From assembly GCA_905250885.1 (NCBI GenBank), contig CAJNOQ010001726.1, forward strand, positions 1 to 29,037: a stretch of 29,037 nucleotides of DNA, in the 5' to 3' direction. The stretch is from Didymodactylos carnosus. Taxonomy: Eukaryota > Rotifera > Eurotatoria > Philodinida > Philodinidae. The notes under the pieces were generated by a model that saw nothing but the letters and a program-made list of their open reading frames with translations, did no database searches and was not told the DNA's origin. Shown here piece by piece: positions 9,809 to 20,896 of this stretch (the stretch's first letter is position 1; every line of letters begins with the position of its first letter). The translations under genes and the position numbers were made by a program.

Positions 9809-12373
9809 ATGTTTGTCAGACCGGCTAAATGTCTACATCAATACTGGAAAATTGTGCTTAATGCAAACTATTCCACAGTCACATCAAATGAAATTATTCG
9901 TGGAGTTGTTGAACAGCCGAAGACTTATTCAGTATTCGATTCTTACAGTGTCGTTGTGGTGGGTGGTGGTCATGCAGGATGTGAAGGTAAATACAGATTT
10001 ACTTTCGCTTCTGGCGGACGTCTTGCAAATATGATTTTTGGTTCTAGCTGCACATGCTTCGGCTCGAATGGGCGTAAAAACGCTATTTGTAAGTATATTT
10101 CACCTTTCCAATATGATCCTGTTATTTATTTGTCCTCGTCAATGTTAGATTACTCATAAATTAGAAACTATTGGGGAAATGAGTTGTAATCCAAGCTTCG
10201 GTGGCATCGGGAAAGGCCATTTGATGCGAGAAATTGACGCATTGGATGGTTTATGTTCTCGAATATGCGATAAATCCGGTATACATTATAAAATTTTAAA
10301 TCGACGCAAAGGTCCTGCTGTATGGGGACATCGAGCACAAATTGATCGTAAATTATATAAAAAAGAAATGCAAAATGAAATCTTGAATACCCCTAATTTA
10401 CATGTAATGGCAGCATCTGTTAAAGATATCAAAATCGAAGAAAATATAGATGATAAACAAAATAAACAACGATGGATATGTGGAGTGACATTAGACAATG
10501 ATTCGTTGATTCCAACAAAAGCCGTTATCATTACAACTGGCACATTTTTAAGAGGATCAATTAATATTGGTTTAGAACAGCGACCTGCTGGACGAATCGG
10601 AGATCAACCAAGTATCGATTTAGCTAAATCAATTGAAGATATTGGATTTCAAATGGGACGGTTAAAAACGGGTGATTACATGAACATTTTCTTGGAGTAA
10701 AACGTTTCAGTTATCATTAGCGATTTCCATTCAGGTACGCCTGCTCGCCTAAAAACAAGTACAATAGACTTCAGTAAAACCGAAGCAAATGATGCCGACA
10801 ATCCGCCCCATCCATTTTCATTCATGAATGATAAAGTATGGATTGACCCTAATATGCAGCTAAAATGTCATTTGACACATACAACACCAGAAGTAGCAAA
10901 TATTATTCGTCAAAATTTACATCTTAATCGTCACGTGAAGCAAGATACAACTGGTCCACGCTATTGTCCATCAATTGAATCAAAAATTCTCCGTTTCAAA
11001 AATCCTGAACATCCGGTTTGGCTTGAACCAGGTGCGTTATACCTTTTACTTTCTTCTAAACGAAGGCATGATATATCTTTTCTTATTTCTCGTTCAGTTT
11101 TTTTGTTGCTCATCTCTTATAGAAGGGCTTGATTCGCCATTAACCTATCCACAAGGCACGAGTTGCACAATGCCTGAAGATGCGCAATTAAAAATGTTAC
11201 GTTCAATTCCCGGCTTAGAAAATGTCACAATGGTACGCCCGGGTTATGGTGTTGAATACGATTATGTCGATCCGCGAGAAGTGAAAGCGAGTCTCGAAAC
11301 AAAACGTGTCAATAACTTATTTTTTGCTGGACAAATTAATGGGTAAGACAACAATCAAGTTTCCGTTTCTAATATACAAAAAAGAGTGTTACTTTCAGTA
11401 TTCGAAATGTTCTTTAACTAATTAACTGTTTCTTCAATGATAGTTTGCAGAACCTCAACAATTATTGAGGAAATGCAAATCAAATTCGCTTTCATTTTAG
11501 AACCACGGGGTATGAAGAAGCTGGAGCTCAAGGAATTATTGCCGGTATTAATGCAGCTTGTAAAATTCTTGATAAACCAATATTTACAGTTAGCCGTTGT
11601 GACGGTTATATTGGTGTAATGATCGATGATCTGACCTTGCATGGAGCAACGGAGCCATATCGTATGTTTACTAGTAGAAGTGAATATCGTAAGTAGAATA
11701 GTTTTATATTTTGTTCGTATTTAATATGTTCAAATAGTGTTTCTGTCTTTTAGGAATTACTTTACGAGCTGATAATGCTGATATGCGTTTAACCCAAAAA
11801 GGCTATGATATCGGTTGTGTAAGAAATGAACGTTATGAAAAATATATTAATTTTAAAAATAATTTTGATAAAACAAAAGATTATCTACAGAAAATGATTA
11901 AACCTCTAAATCAATGGCGTTCATTATTTGTCGATGAAGAAATCAAAAATACTTCACCAAAATCTTTATTTTCTCTAATATCACAAGCAAGCTATTGTGG
12001 TGGAGACGAAAATCATTCAAAATGGACTTCATTATTACCAGACAATTTACAAAAAATATTATTAGAAGATGCAACGTTGCGTAATAGAATATATATTGAA
12101 GCATTATATGAAAATCAAACAATGAGACAACAGGATGAAATTGAAGAAATGAAACGGGATGAAACATATATTATACCAGATAATTTTGATTACAATCTAG
12201 TTAGTATTAGTAATGAAGCTAAGGCTAAACTGCACCAAGTTCGACCACAAACTCTAGGAGCTTTAGGAAGAATACCTGGAATAACTCCAGTAACTATTTA
12301 TTCTCTATTGAAATACTTGAAAAAAACAAATAGTTCAGCACCTTCAGCAACGCTAACAAATGTATCAGATTAG
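9809..12373 (+). CDS. MTO1: Mitochondrial tRNA 5-carboxymethylaminomethyluridine synthase subunit MTO1
   Basis: MTO1 is the mitochondrial GidA/MnmG homologue. With GTPBP3 (MnmE) it installs the (taurino)methyl group on wobble uridine 34 of mitochondrial tRNAs, using FAD. My model has seven exons: 9809-9986, 10048-10088, 10149-10671, 10735-11031, 11123-11342, 11501-11688, 11754-12373. All phases agree and give 688 residues, the expected family length. The N-terminus ([14 protein letters not shown]) is basic and amphipathic like a mitochondrial presequence. The FAD-binding motif GGGHAGCE lies at 52-59. The GidA signature [15 protein letters not shown] lies at 84-98, followed by [34 protein letters not shown] (244-252), [25 protein letters not shown] and [18 protein letters not shown]. 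The C-terminal helical domain is intact. The exon phases restore motifs exactly (EP|EGLDS, KT|GTPAR). A tempting ATG inside intron 3 is not used. A possible ATTAAA poly(A) signal lies at 12449. No defects are seen. Confidence 0.95.
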
Positions 12374-13113
12374 AATCATTTTTCTGTATAAAATACGCAA
12401 TTGTTTTTTTTAGTTATGTGGATTTTTATATTTTGTATGACTATTTAAATTAAAATAAGTGATGATACTAGAAATCTACTGTTTCATATGGAACTTATTT
12501 TTACGCTTTATTCTCACGTTCTATTTTAAATGATAAGATAATTTTTTATTGATAAAAAAAGTTGCCTTAACCAAGTAGCAAAATAATACCAGTAATATTT
12601 TAACAATATATTATGAAACTAAAATAGACTAATTAACAGAAAACATTTTCATACACTTTTCTGATATGTTTATTAACAAATCGTCATCTTTTTCAATACA
12701 CTATGGTGTACGCGAATTACTATTATTATAAAATATAAATGACTAACTATGTTCTAGTTTCCTGACATCTCTGTATAACACGGAATGTTGAAAGTTGTTT
12801 TCAACGAAGTGTCTGAAATTCTTTCAAAAAACTATCTAATTTGAGCTATCTATATTTACATTAATAACTATTTTTGATATTGAGGAAAAAGAAGAGATAG
12901 TGGACGCTTCTTTTTCTTATAGAAATTTGTTGAATATTTTGTTTTTAAAAAAAATATATATATGTTGCCAGAAGTTTTGTCTAACTTCTAACGCAAATGC
13001 GAAAACTGTGTAGATGTGAAATATTGAAGAAGAAAAAAATAATATAGGATATTTCAATATTCTCTGAAAAAGTTTTAAATTATCGAATTTGTTGAGGTAG
13101 ATAGTAGAAATGA
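12374..13113. other. Convergent intergenic region
   Basis: This is the shared 3' flank of MTO1 (+) and the serine hydrolase (-). It is very AT-rich and holds no gene, RNA or clear repeat. Confidence 0.5.
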
Positions 13114-14557
13114 TTATTCTTTTGGATAAAGTCCATAAAGAATATCTGTTAAATCTCTCCTGATCTTTGCTATATCTGTATGCTCAAAATTGCTTAATAC
13201 GGCGATGAAAGCATTATCCTTCGGAAAACGTGCCATTGCTGACATAAATCCAAATATTTCACCCTCGTGTGCTATACATAAATGTCGTAACCACGGTAAT
13301 CTTGATCCGGGATGTTCTATTCTCCATCTAGAAAGGAAAAAATAATCAGAATAAATCAAAATAGGGACATGATTGCTATAATTCGTACCCGAGTGCATAA
13401 TCTTCTTTCACGGGTTTGAACATAACTTTTTTTGTTGCTCTTCTCAATATTGTTTCATTATATAAACAACGATCAAATTTATACAAATCTTCAACGGTAC
13501 TGTATATACCACCAGCCGCACGTGCTAAACTCATATCAATGAAACGACATGTCCCTAACCCATCTGGATCTGTATGACATATATAACCACAAGCTCGTTT
13601 TGTTTTTTTGACCAATGGTTCATGAGGTTTTGTTTCAAGTATTAACTCTGTTTGTTTTTGTTCAGTTATATTCGAATCAACTATTTGTTGTTTTGGAGTA
13701 GACGTATCATGATCGCAGTCATATCCAGAATCGTTCATACAACATGGTTCAAGTATAAATTTATATAGATTTTCTTCGTAACTTTTGCCTGTCACCTTTT
13801 CAATAATATTTCCAAGTAAAATAAACTAGAAATAAGAATTTAATGCTAATAACAAATAAAGTCATTTCAATAGTCAAGTGACACTTACATTCGAGTTTGA
13901 ATATGCATATTTTGAGCCGGGTGTGAACTGTAATGGTTCATTTCTAAAAATATCGATGACACGATCGATAGGCAGATTTTTCTCTAATGATTCCATAAAT
14001 ATTGACGTTTCTGTATAATCGATTATTCCCGATGTATTCGATACCAAATGTTTGATTTTTATTTGTTCTCCATTTGCAAAATCAGGCACATATTTTGATA
14101 ATGGATCATTTAAACTTAACAAATTCAATTCATAAAGTTTCATAACAATTGTGGCTGTAAATGGTTTTGTCACAGAACCAATACGAAATACGGTTTGCGA
14201 ATTATTACCTAGTGAAGACGTATAATCAGCACATCCGTACCCTTTTATTAATAATATTTCACCATCTTTGGCTATTAGAACTGAACCGCTAAATTGCTGT
14301 TGATTAAATAATGCTTGAAGATAATGATCAGCTGCACGAATAATTTCATCATTGTTTAAAACAGACTCTAAAATAAAAATAAACAAGTTAGTTATGGAGA
14401 CTGGAAATAGATATATTTACATACTTTTCTTGCCGGTACATGCTAATTTACTACAAAATGATGATTGTTTCACTTTTTTCTTTTTCAAATTTGTCGCATC
14501 AGTACTTTGTTTACTTCCTTCTACATTTTTTGGCACTGCTATTACCGTTGTACTCAT
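13114..14557 (-). CDS. Serine beta-lactamase-family hydrolase (peptidase S12 / LACTB-like)
   Basis: Four exons on the minus strand (14557-14425, 14367-13889, 13825-13389, 13327-13114) give 420 residues with consistent phases. All three catalytic motifs of the class C beta-lactamase/penicillin-binding fold are present. They are SVTK at 109-112 (nucleophile Ser109, Lys112, within FRIGSVTKPFTA), YSN at 200-202 (YAYSNSN), and HEG at 370-372, which takes the place of KTG. LVSNTSGI precedes the Tyr motif and GGIYSTVEDLYKFD lies in the second half, both typical of this family. The family includes esterases, D-aminopeptidases and mitochondrial LACTB; the substrate here is unknown. There is no clear signal peptide. 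The N-terminal 45 residues are Lys-rich (LKKKKVKQ) and may be a targeting or linker tail. An acidic, low-complexity insert follows the Tyr motif at roughly residues 230-275. Bacterial ancestry by transfer is possible, but introns and base composition look native. Confidence 0.88.
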
Positions 14558-15640
14558 ACTTGTCCTCTAGAAACATCTATTAGTAACTACTAGCTCGCGA
14601 GGATAAAAAATAAACTCCTAATAATATCCATATAATAGTTGTTGTTTTTTTTTCGATATTTATGAAATACATCATAATCATTGATCTACTTTCTTGCGGA
14701 TGCTCTTACAAGATTCTTATCTCTTACCATTTCAGACAATATTTGTCTTGATCGATCAAATTTTTGTTTACATCTTTGACCAATATTTCACCGTTTTTCG
14801 TGAAAGTTACGTGTATGAAATAATGAGATTTTGTTGATTCCCGTACGATACATAACGTACAACATAGACGTTCAGGGAAATTGTTTTAAATCTGACAAGA
14901 TTCTTTGTCGAGAGACAATCGAGTCTTTGCATGTGTTTATGATGGTGAAAGAAATACTAGTTTCTCTTATGTATATGTACATATACGTAAAAAAGAATAC
15001 CATTTTGTTTTTTACCGTATTTTGTTTGTTGGAAAATGTTTCTAAGAATTATAAGAAAAATTCTTGCACATTTTTTATTCTTTTGAATTTCAGTGTTACC
15101 ATTCTTAACTGAGTCTTAAAAGAAAAAAAATTCTTTGTAAAAATATGTCAAATAGTGTACAAATGTCTTTTGTGAAATGGCAAGAAACAAGACTCTTCCA
15201 TGAATATCAACAAGAAAAATGGATCAGTAGTACTTAAATGTTTCCATTTTTTTTTAACCATAGAAAAAAAAAAAGGACGTACAAAATGCGCTTGACAGAA
15301 ATCGAAAAAAAAGAAAGTTCGCCGTAGCTTTGCTCGTTCTATATAGTTGTTATTTATGTGCTATAGACTTTACTGATTATATTCTTTCTGTAGCAACGAC
15401 AGAACAGAAAGAAAGAAAATATTAATCTATATGCCTTTTGTCTCCTTTGGTGATGAATAGGAACAAAAAAATTAAATAAACTATTAATCAACATAGCAAA
15501 AACGTCACGCTTGTTTATGTCTCGAGTAAGATTTTATCCAACAACAACTAACAAGTAACCTATTCACATTTGAGTTCATAATTGTTTTTGAAACGTGTTT
15601 TAAATGCTTACTATTTTTTGCATGTTTTAGATTAGAGTTT
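14558..15640. other. Divergent intergenic / promoter region
   Basis: This is about 1.1 kb between divergently transcribed genes, so it probably holds both promoters. A perfect 16-bp palindrome (GTATATGTACATATAC) lies near 14969-14984. A short hairpin built on TTCTTTCTGT/ACAGAAAGAA lies near 15380-15415. No coding region is supported; the open frame near 14831-15112 has no motif or splice partner. Confidence 0.45.
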
Positions 15641-18600
15641 ATGTCGGACGAACTTCCGCTTATTAAATATGCTCGTCGTGGACAGGTATAAAAAGTTTTT
15701 TATTATTTTGAAAATAAGGATATTTTGAATGAAAAATATTTGAAAAATAAAATCGTAACATTGAAAACATGTCAAAAATTTATAAAACAACAAATTGACA
15801 TCAGAAAATTTTTTTTGAACTAAATATATTTGATGGATGACACATCGAATGATCAAGTGATGTTTTTTATCTGATGCGACCTTTAAATGAAACGTCCACA
15901 ATATCTCTTTCCTATGTTTTGATGTGATTTCATCTATAATGAGAAGCACCTTTTCTTCTAATTTATGTAGATTTACTCATCAAAAACTGTGTCTTGGTGT
16001 GGAACATGCTTTACAGGGAAATATTGGCCAGCTTTAATAGCCGTTGAGTATTTATTGTTATATGCGGAGGATTTCACGCTGGATGGGAGTAAGTGTTTCT
16101 CATATATTGATATTTTAAAAGTTTATCTCACATTTATTTTCCTTGACTTTAGCCTACCACTTTTAACTCAAAAAGGTCATTATTATTTTCCAATATTATT
16201 TTCTATTCTCTTTTTCTTTACAATAACAAATTATCTATTTGCTGCCTTACATGATCCCGGCGTAGTACCAAAACCTAATGCTGAAGAATGTTTACAAATA
16301 GAGAAAGAACACAATATTCAAACAGATGTGTGAGTATCTTTTAATTTCAAATATAACTATTAGAATTATTAGAATATATGAAACTATTTTTAGAAATGGA
16401 CAATATTTTCCCTCTATGCCTCCACCAGTGGAGGTTTTAATTCGAGGTGCTACATACAAATTGACTTACTGTTATACATGTAGAATGTATCGTTTACCAC
16501 GAGTATCACATTGTTCAACATGTAACACATGCGTTCAAGTAAGACAAACGTGTACTTTTGTTGTTTTTTTTAAATCATTTTTTAATATTTCTCTCTTCTC
16601 TAGAATTTTGATCACCATTGTCCGTGGTAAGTTCTTCAAAAAAAATTAAATATTAACAAAATTACTATTTCTTACTCTCGATTTTTGGATAAACAATTGC
16701 GTTGGTCAACTCAATTATCGATATTTTTGTAATTTTTTATTATCCTGTTGTTTACTATGTGCCATTGTGTTAGGCGGTTGTGCTACTGCAGCCTATTTTC
16801 GTTGGGATACATATAAAGATAATATTAGTCTATTTATTGCTTATAATATACCGACATTTTTTGTTGCCATGGTTGCATTTTCACTCGTATTTACATTAGG
16901 CTCATTTTGGTGTTATCATTGTGGTCTGGCCATGAAAAATGCAACAACACGTGAAGATATGAAACATTTAAGAAATGATGCTACTTTATTTGGTCACGAA
17001 AGTGCTATGAAAAATTTGGGACTCAATTGGTGTGGGCCACTAAGACCTCCTATAAATTGGAGTCAACGAATTCCATCAGATTATTATATAGAACAAGAAA
17101 ATATATACAAACAAATACGTCCTAGACTACTCAAACATACAATGGTAATGCCTACAAATCAAATAAAACAGTCTGTAATAAATCTCTCAATAGATCAATA
17201 TAAACAGTTACGATTTCAATTAGAGGTAATTAGATTAATTTCTATATTTTTAAATAAATATTGAATATTATCTTTTAGACATTTCACGAACAATTGAGTA
17301 TGATATTATAAATTATTCGAATTGATATATTTTCAAGTTTATATTAATATCAATTTAGATCATACAAATACATCAACGTCAGAGTTAAATAATAATCATT
17401 TACAAACCTATACATTTAAGGTAGATACAAACAGTTAACAACATCTTGTTGTTGTCATATATTATATTATATTTTAAATAAATATTTCTAGTTTATTTAA
17501 GATTTTAAATATTAATTCGAATCAATTGAATGTTTCTTATTTATATATTGAAGGTTAGATTTTTGAATATTAATTAGATAAATATACGATGTTATTAATT
17601 GTATAGATGTACGACAAAATACTATCGGCACATTTTGGGAAACAATTTGGAATCGTTTCATTTCAACAATTGTCATGATATATGATTTAGATGAAAATGT
17701 ATGTTATTATCTTTAAATACTATTTGATATTATTTTAATTTTATTTCTTATAATAGACACAATTTATTCAATATTGGCCAAATGATATAAATTCTCCAAT
17801 GAAAGTTGGAAAATATCAAATTAATTTTGTACGATCGATCAAACGTTTAGATGTTGATACAACATATATGAGTATTTCTGAGGTATATTTGAAGAAGTGC
17901 TTTTTCGTTTGTACAATACTTAACGACAATAACTATACTCTAGATGGATCAGTTGAGTTCAACAATACGATTTATTGAACATCATATAATCAAAAGATGG
18001 ACATCGTCAACATTTGACACTGATCCGACTGCTATTTTGAAATTACAATTTCTCGTTGAATATAAAGAAAAAATTGAAAAAGAATCAAATTCAATTTCAG
18101 AAATGATTGCTATACAACAATGCGGGTATTTTATGAAGATTATTCTAATAATAAAGATTAAATTTAATTGACTACTATTTTTTTGCTAAATAAAACTACC
18201 TAAATGCTAAGTTAATTTTTGTTAATTAGCTAAGTTAATTCCTACTTTAGTAAGCTATATTTTTGTGTGACTGGGAATGGTGAGGAGGGGATGTGTGGAG
18301 AGCATGAGAGTGAGCCATTAAACCACATTTCTGCTTGTTTTTCAAAAAATATAATTATTTTTAATAAATTAGAAAAAAAATAACTTTTTACTTAGCATTT
18401 AAATGAGAGTCAATTTAATTATATAAAATATTTTTTAAATTTTTTATAGTCATGATAAAAATCGTCCATTTGCATTTATGGTTATTGATATTAATCGTCG
18501 TTTGAGTTCATATTATCACTATGTTGATGTTCCACAAACAATTTATTGTTTACAACAACAATTATCCAATTTTAGTCTAAATATGGTATGTTGTCACAGA

Positions 18601-20284
18601 TCTGGACGAGTCAAGCCACTTTTCGAGTTCGAGTCATTTCGTAGCGGTTTCGAGTCGAGTCAAGTTATTTTTACCATTTTTTCGTTTTCTGTTTATTTTT
18701 ATAAACAACGTTTACAAGAATTTTTTCATGACACGATTATCTAGTTCCTAGTATTTATGCACAAAAAATCGTTCGGATACAATACATTCAATTAGAACGA
18801 AAGTTATGACTAAGTGCAAATTTAGTCTTATAAATTGTCATTTTTTTGAATGAATAACTCGAGTCAACGTCATCCAATTTTCGAATCCAAATCAAATCAG
18901 AGTATTTAAACAAATGTGACTCGAGTCGAGTTGAACTCGTCCAGCTCTGTGTTGTCAATCAAATTTTAATATCTTATGAAAACGTTTTATTTCTTAATTT
19001 ATAGCAAACGTTAATGATTATTTATCGTGTTCTTGTTTATTTATCTATTTGGAATTTTTTACCTGATCTTACTAATTATCAAACAGTTGATCGATATATC
19101 AAAAGACTTTTACATAATAAATTTGAACTATTTTATTCAACAAGATTAGAAGAACAATTTAAAGTAATATAAAAACAAAATCAAAAATTTTTGAATTTTT
19201 TTTATTCTTCTTTTTTCTTAAGATTTTTTCATCACATAAACTACGAGAATTAGATGCTGTTTTGTCAATAGGTATGTCTATTTATACTTGAGATGAGAAT
19301 TAATTGAATATTATTTCATTCATTCAGAATCAAAAAATGAGACAATAATACAAGTCAGAGAAGCAAGTTCAGCCTATGCGATCGATGTAAGTACAGACAT
19401 TTAAAAATGTTAATTAATAAAATTTTACAACACTTTTAATTAAAAACACACAATTATTACGTTGTAGAATATATTTTTCTTATTTTTAATTTTTATTTAG
19501 GGTTATATATATTCAAAAGCATTTATGATAATGAATGGACGTGGACGAGATATTATTTCAAAAGCCATTTCAACATATAATATTCGTCATTTTTTTTTAA
19601 TGCAACACAGTAGTAATAAAGTAATTATAAATCGAATGACATGTTGTTGTTTTTTTAGATAAAAGTTTAGAAATATTCATTTTTCTAGGATATGGATTTG
19701 ATTAAATACGAAAATTTACAATTAGATGAAAGTGAACAAATTTCATCTGATTTTCGACGATATAAAAATGATAAAGTATTTTGAAAAAATAATCAAAAAA
19801 TAAAACTCATATATTCGTAAATATGATTTTAACTTTTAGCAAAATCCAACATATATTTATCAACCATTTAACGATCCAAGACATATTTCATTGTATAAAG
19901 TAGCTAAAATTCTTGTATTATTTGAACAAAAATCTGAAATACCTATATTAATTTATATTGAGTATGATATTCTTGTACTTTAGTCAATTCTATATTTATT
20001 TATTATTTTAATTTATTTTTTCTAGTGATATTATTGATGGTGCTATAATATGTCTTTTAGCAAATCTTATGCAGCAAGTTCAAAATGATCATCTATGTGA
20101 TATTGACTATCATATTAAAAAAATTTCTTCACAATGTTCAGCTTTTCTCACACGTGTAAGTTTTATTTATTTGTTATTATTTAAAATGGCTAACTCTTAT
20201 CTTTTCTTTTTTCAGGCTCAATATGTTCGTTTCTATGAATGTATTGAAGAATGGACTACATCCGAATTAAATCGAAGTGTTTAA
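15641..20284 (+). CDS. DHHC palmitoyltransferase fused to tandem degenerate PTP domains
   Basis: A 21-exon model keeps one open frame (about 828 residues). Exon starts are 15641, 15971, 16176, 16394, 16604, 16688, 17279, 17359, 17502, 17607, 17757, 17944, 18450, 19005, 19223, 19328, 19501, 19689, 19840, 20026 and 20216. Residues 1-340 are a four-helix S-acyltransferase. TM1 and TM2 are followed by DPG, then a zinc-binding Cys-rich domain (CYTCRMYRLPRVSHCSTC), DHHC at 157-160 (NFDHHCPWINNCVG), TM3, TM4 and a TTRE motif (TTxE). From about 342 the frame enters a receptor-type tyrosine phosphatase D1 domain (GTFWETIWNR, STIVMIYDLDE, QYWPND). It then enters a D2 domain (RLEEQFK onward) and ends at EEWTTSELNRSV. 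D1 keeps C518-x5-R524 but has lost the WPD acid and the Lys-Asn-Arg-Tyr loop; D2 has Ile in place of the catalytic Cys. The acyltransferase should be active, and the PTP domains are probably pseudophosphatases. AATAAA lies at 20302. Uncertainties are the intron 2 boundaries, the AG-less intron 5, and whether this is one gene or two. Confidence 0.75.
16089..16175 (+). other. Intron 2 of the DHHC gene with ambiguous boundaries
   Basis: The donor GA|GTAAGT at 16089 is strong. The obvious acceptor TTTAG (16151-16152) would shift the frame into an early stop. The next AG (16174-16175, CAAAAAG) restores the frame with TM2 intact. Alternatively, the segment stays open without splicing, adding about 29 mostly hydrophobic residues, or a weak donor at 16093 pairs with the first AG (60 nt). 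I chose the 16175 acceptor, with low certainty. Confidence 0.4.
16627..16687 (+). other. Intron without AG acceptor (GT-TG) inside the DHHC motif
   Basis: The exon ends GAT CAC CAT TGT CCG TG, followed by donor GTAAGT at 16627. The conserved continuation (W-INNCVGQLNYRYF) resumes at 16688. The bases before it are ATTTTTG, so the intron ends in TG. No AG occurs between the donor and about 16774, which is well past the conserved residues. Readthrough hits TAA at once. The 61-nt length matches neighbouring introns. Confidence 0.75.
18161..18420. mobile_element. MITE-like inverted-repeat element in an intron, about 260 bp
   Basis: The 324-nt intron 18126-18449 holds nested inverted repeats. AATTTAATTGAC (18161-18172) pairs with GTCAATTTAATT (18409-18420), 11 of 12 matching. 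TAAATGCTAAG (18201-18211) pairs perfectly with CTTAGCATTTA (18391-18401). Removing about 260 bp leaves a normal-size intron of about 64 nt, which supports an insertion. No clear target duplication was found. Confidence 0.5.
18597..18949. mobile_element. hAT-like MITE with perfect 8-bp target duplication
   Basis: The element begins CAGATCTGGACGAGT at 18597 and ends with the complement of CAGAGCTGGACGAGT at 18949 (14 of 15 identical). It is flanked on both sides by TGTTGTCA (18589-18596 and 18950-18957), the 8-bp duplication typical of hAT transposons. TCGAG/CTCGA words cluster near both ends as subterminal repeats. It has no transposase. It sits in the intron 18586-19004, and the left duplication overlaps the donor region GTATGTTG. 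Removing the element and one duplication leaves a 58-nt intron. Confidence 0.9.
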
Positions 20285-20896
20285 ACAATAATGTTTTGTA
20301 CAATAAAGTAAGAGATAATAAGATATTCTGTAATTTTCAGTTTCTACTGTGATATTCTATTTATGTTCATAATGTAGTCATATTTTAGTCGGGCCATTTT
20401 TATCATTTGTATAAAAACAATGTGCGTAAATATTATTTTAATTTCATTTGTTTTAACTATTTTTATATGAATATTAAAATTTTGTAAAAAAAGAAAAAGA
20501 GTGTCAGACTTAATAAAAATATTTTTTCAAATATAAATGATCTTTTTTTTCCCGTCAATATTATTGAAGTAACACCACTATCCGTAGTTTACATTAAAGA
20601 TTCATAGAAATATTAGGAAATTTGTATGAGAATTTTTATCGTGGAAAAAAAACTTCAAAACTCATAAAATTTGTCTAATTCCATAGCAGAATAGGAATGA
20701 CTGATCTGAGATTATGAATTATATAAACGTTTATTAAGCAAAATTTAGCCAAAGAATATATTTTTAAATTGCTTCAGGTACTATTAAGACTACCATCGCT
20801 TTTATTTTAATAAACGGATTATATCTTTGTTTCTTTAATCATCCCATACTTGAAAATAGTGAAATTTTAGCAGTTAATAATCGTCTAACTGTCTGT
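20285..20896. other. Convergent 3' intergenic region
   Basis: No gene is seen. It holds the AATAAA of the upstream plus-strand gene (20302-20307) and a minus-strand AATAAA (20801-20806, TTTATT on the plus strand) about 90 nt beyond the stop of the secreted peptide gene. Confidence 0.55.

Noticed and set aside
10824-11132. Extension of the MTO1 frame through the intron after 11031
   Set aside because: The conserved EPEGLDS motif is restored only by splicing 11031 to 11123. The extension is intronic.
17279-17311. Ending the DHHC protein at the TAA of 17309-17311
   Set aside because: A donor GTATGA at 17298 joins in phase to an open exon at 17359 that begins the PTP homology. Stopping at 17311 gives an odd 10-residue tail. 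It remains possible as an alternative transcript.
18478-18744. Reading the open frame past 18585 as coding
   Set aside because: The continuation is the terminal repeat and interior of the hAT-like MITE. Splicing to 19005 restores PTP homology.
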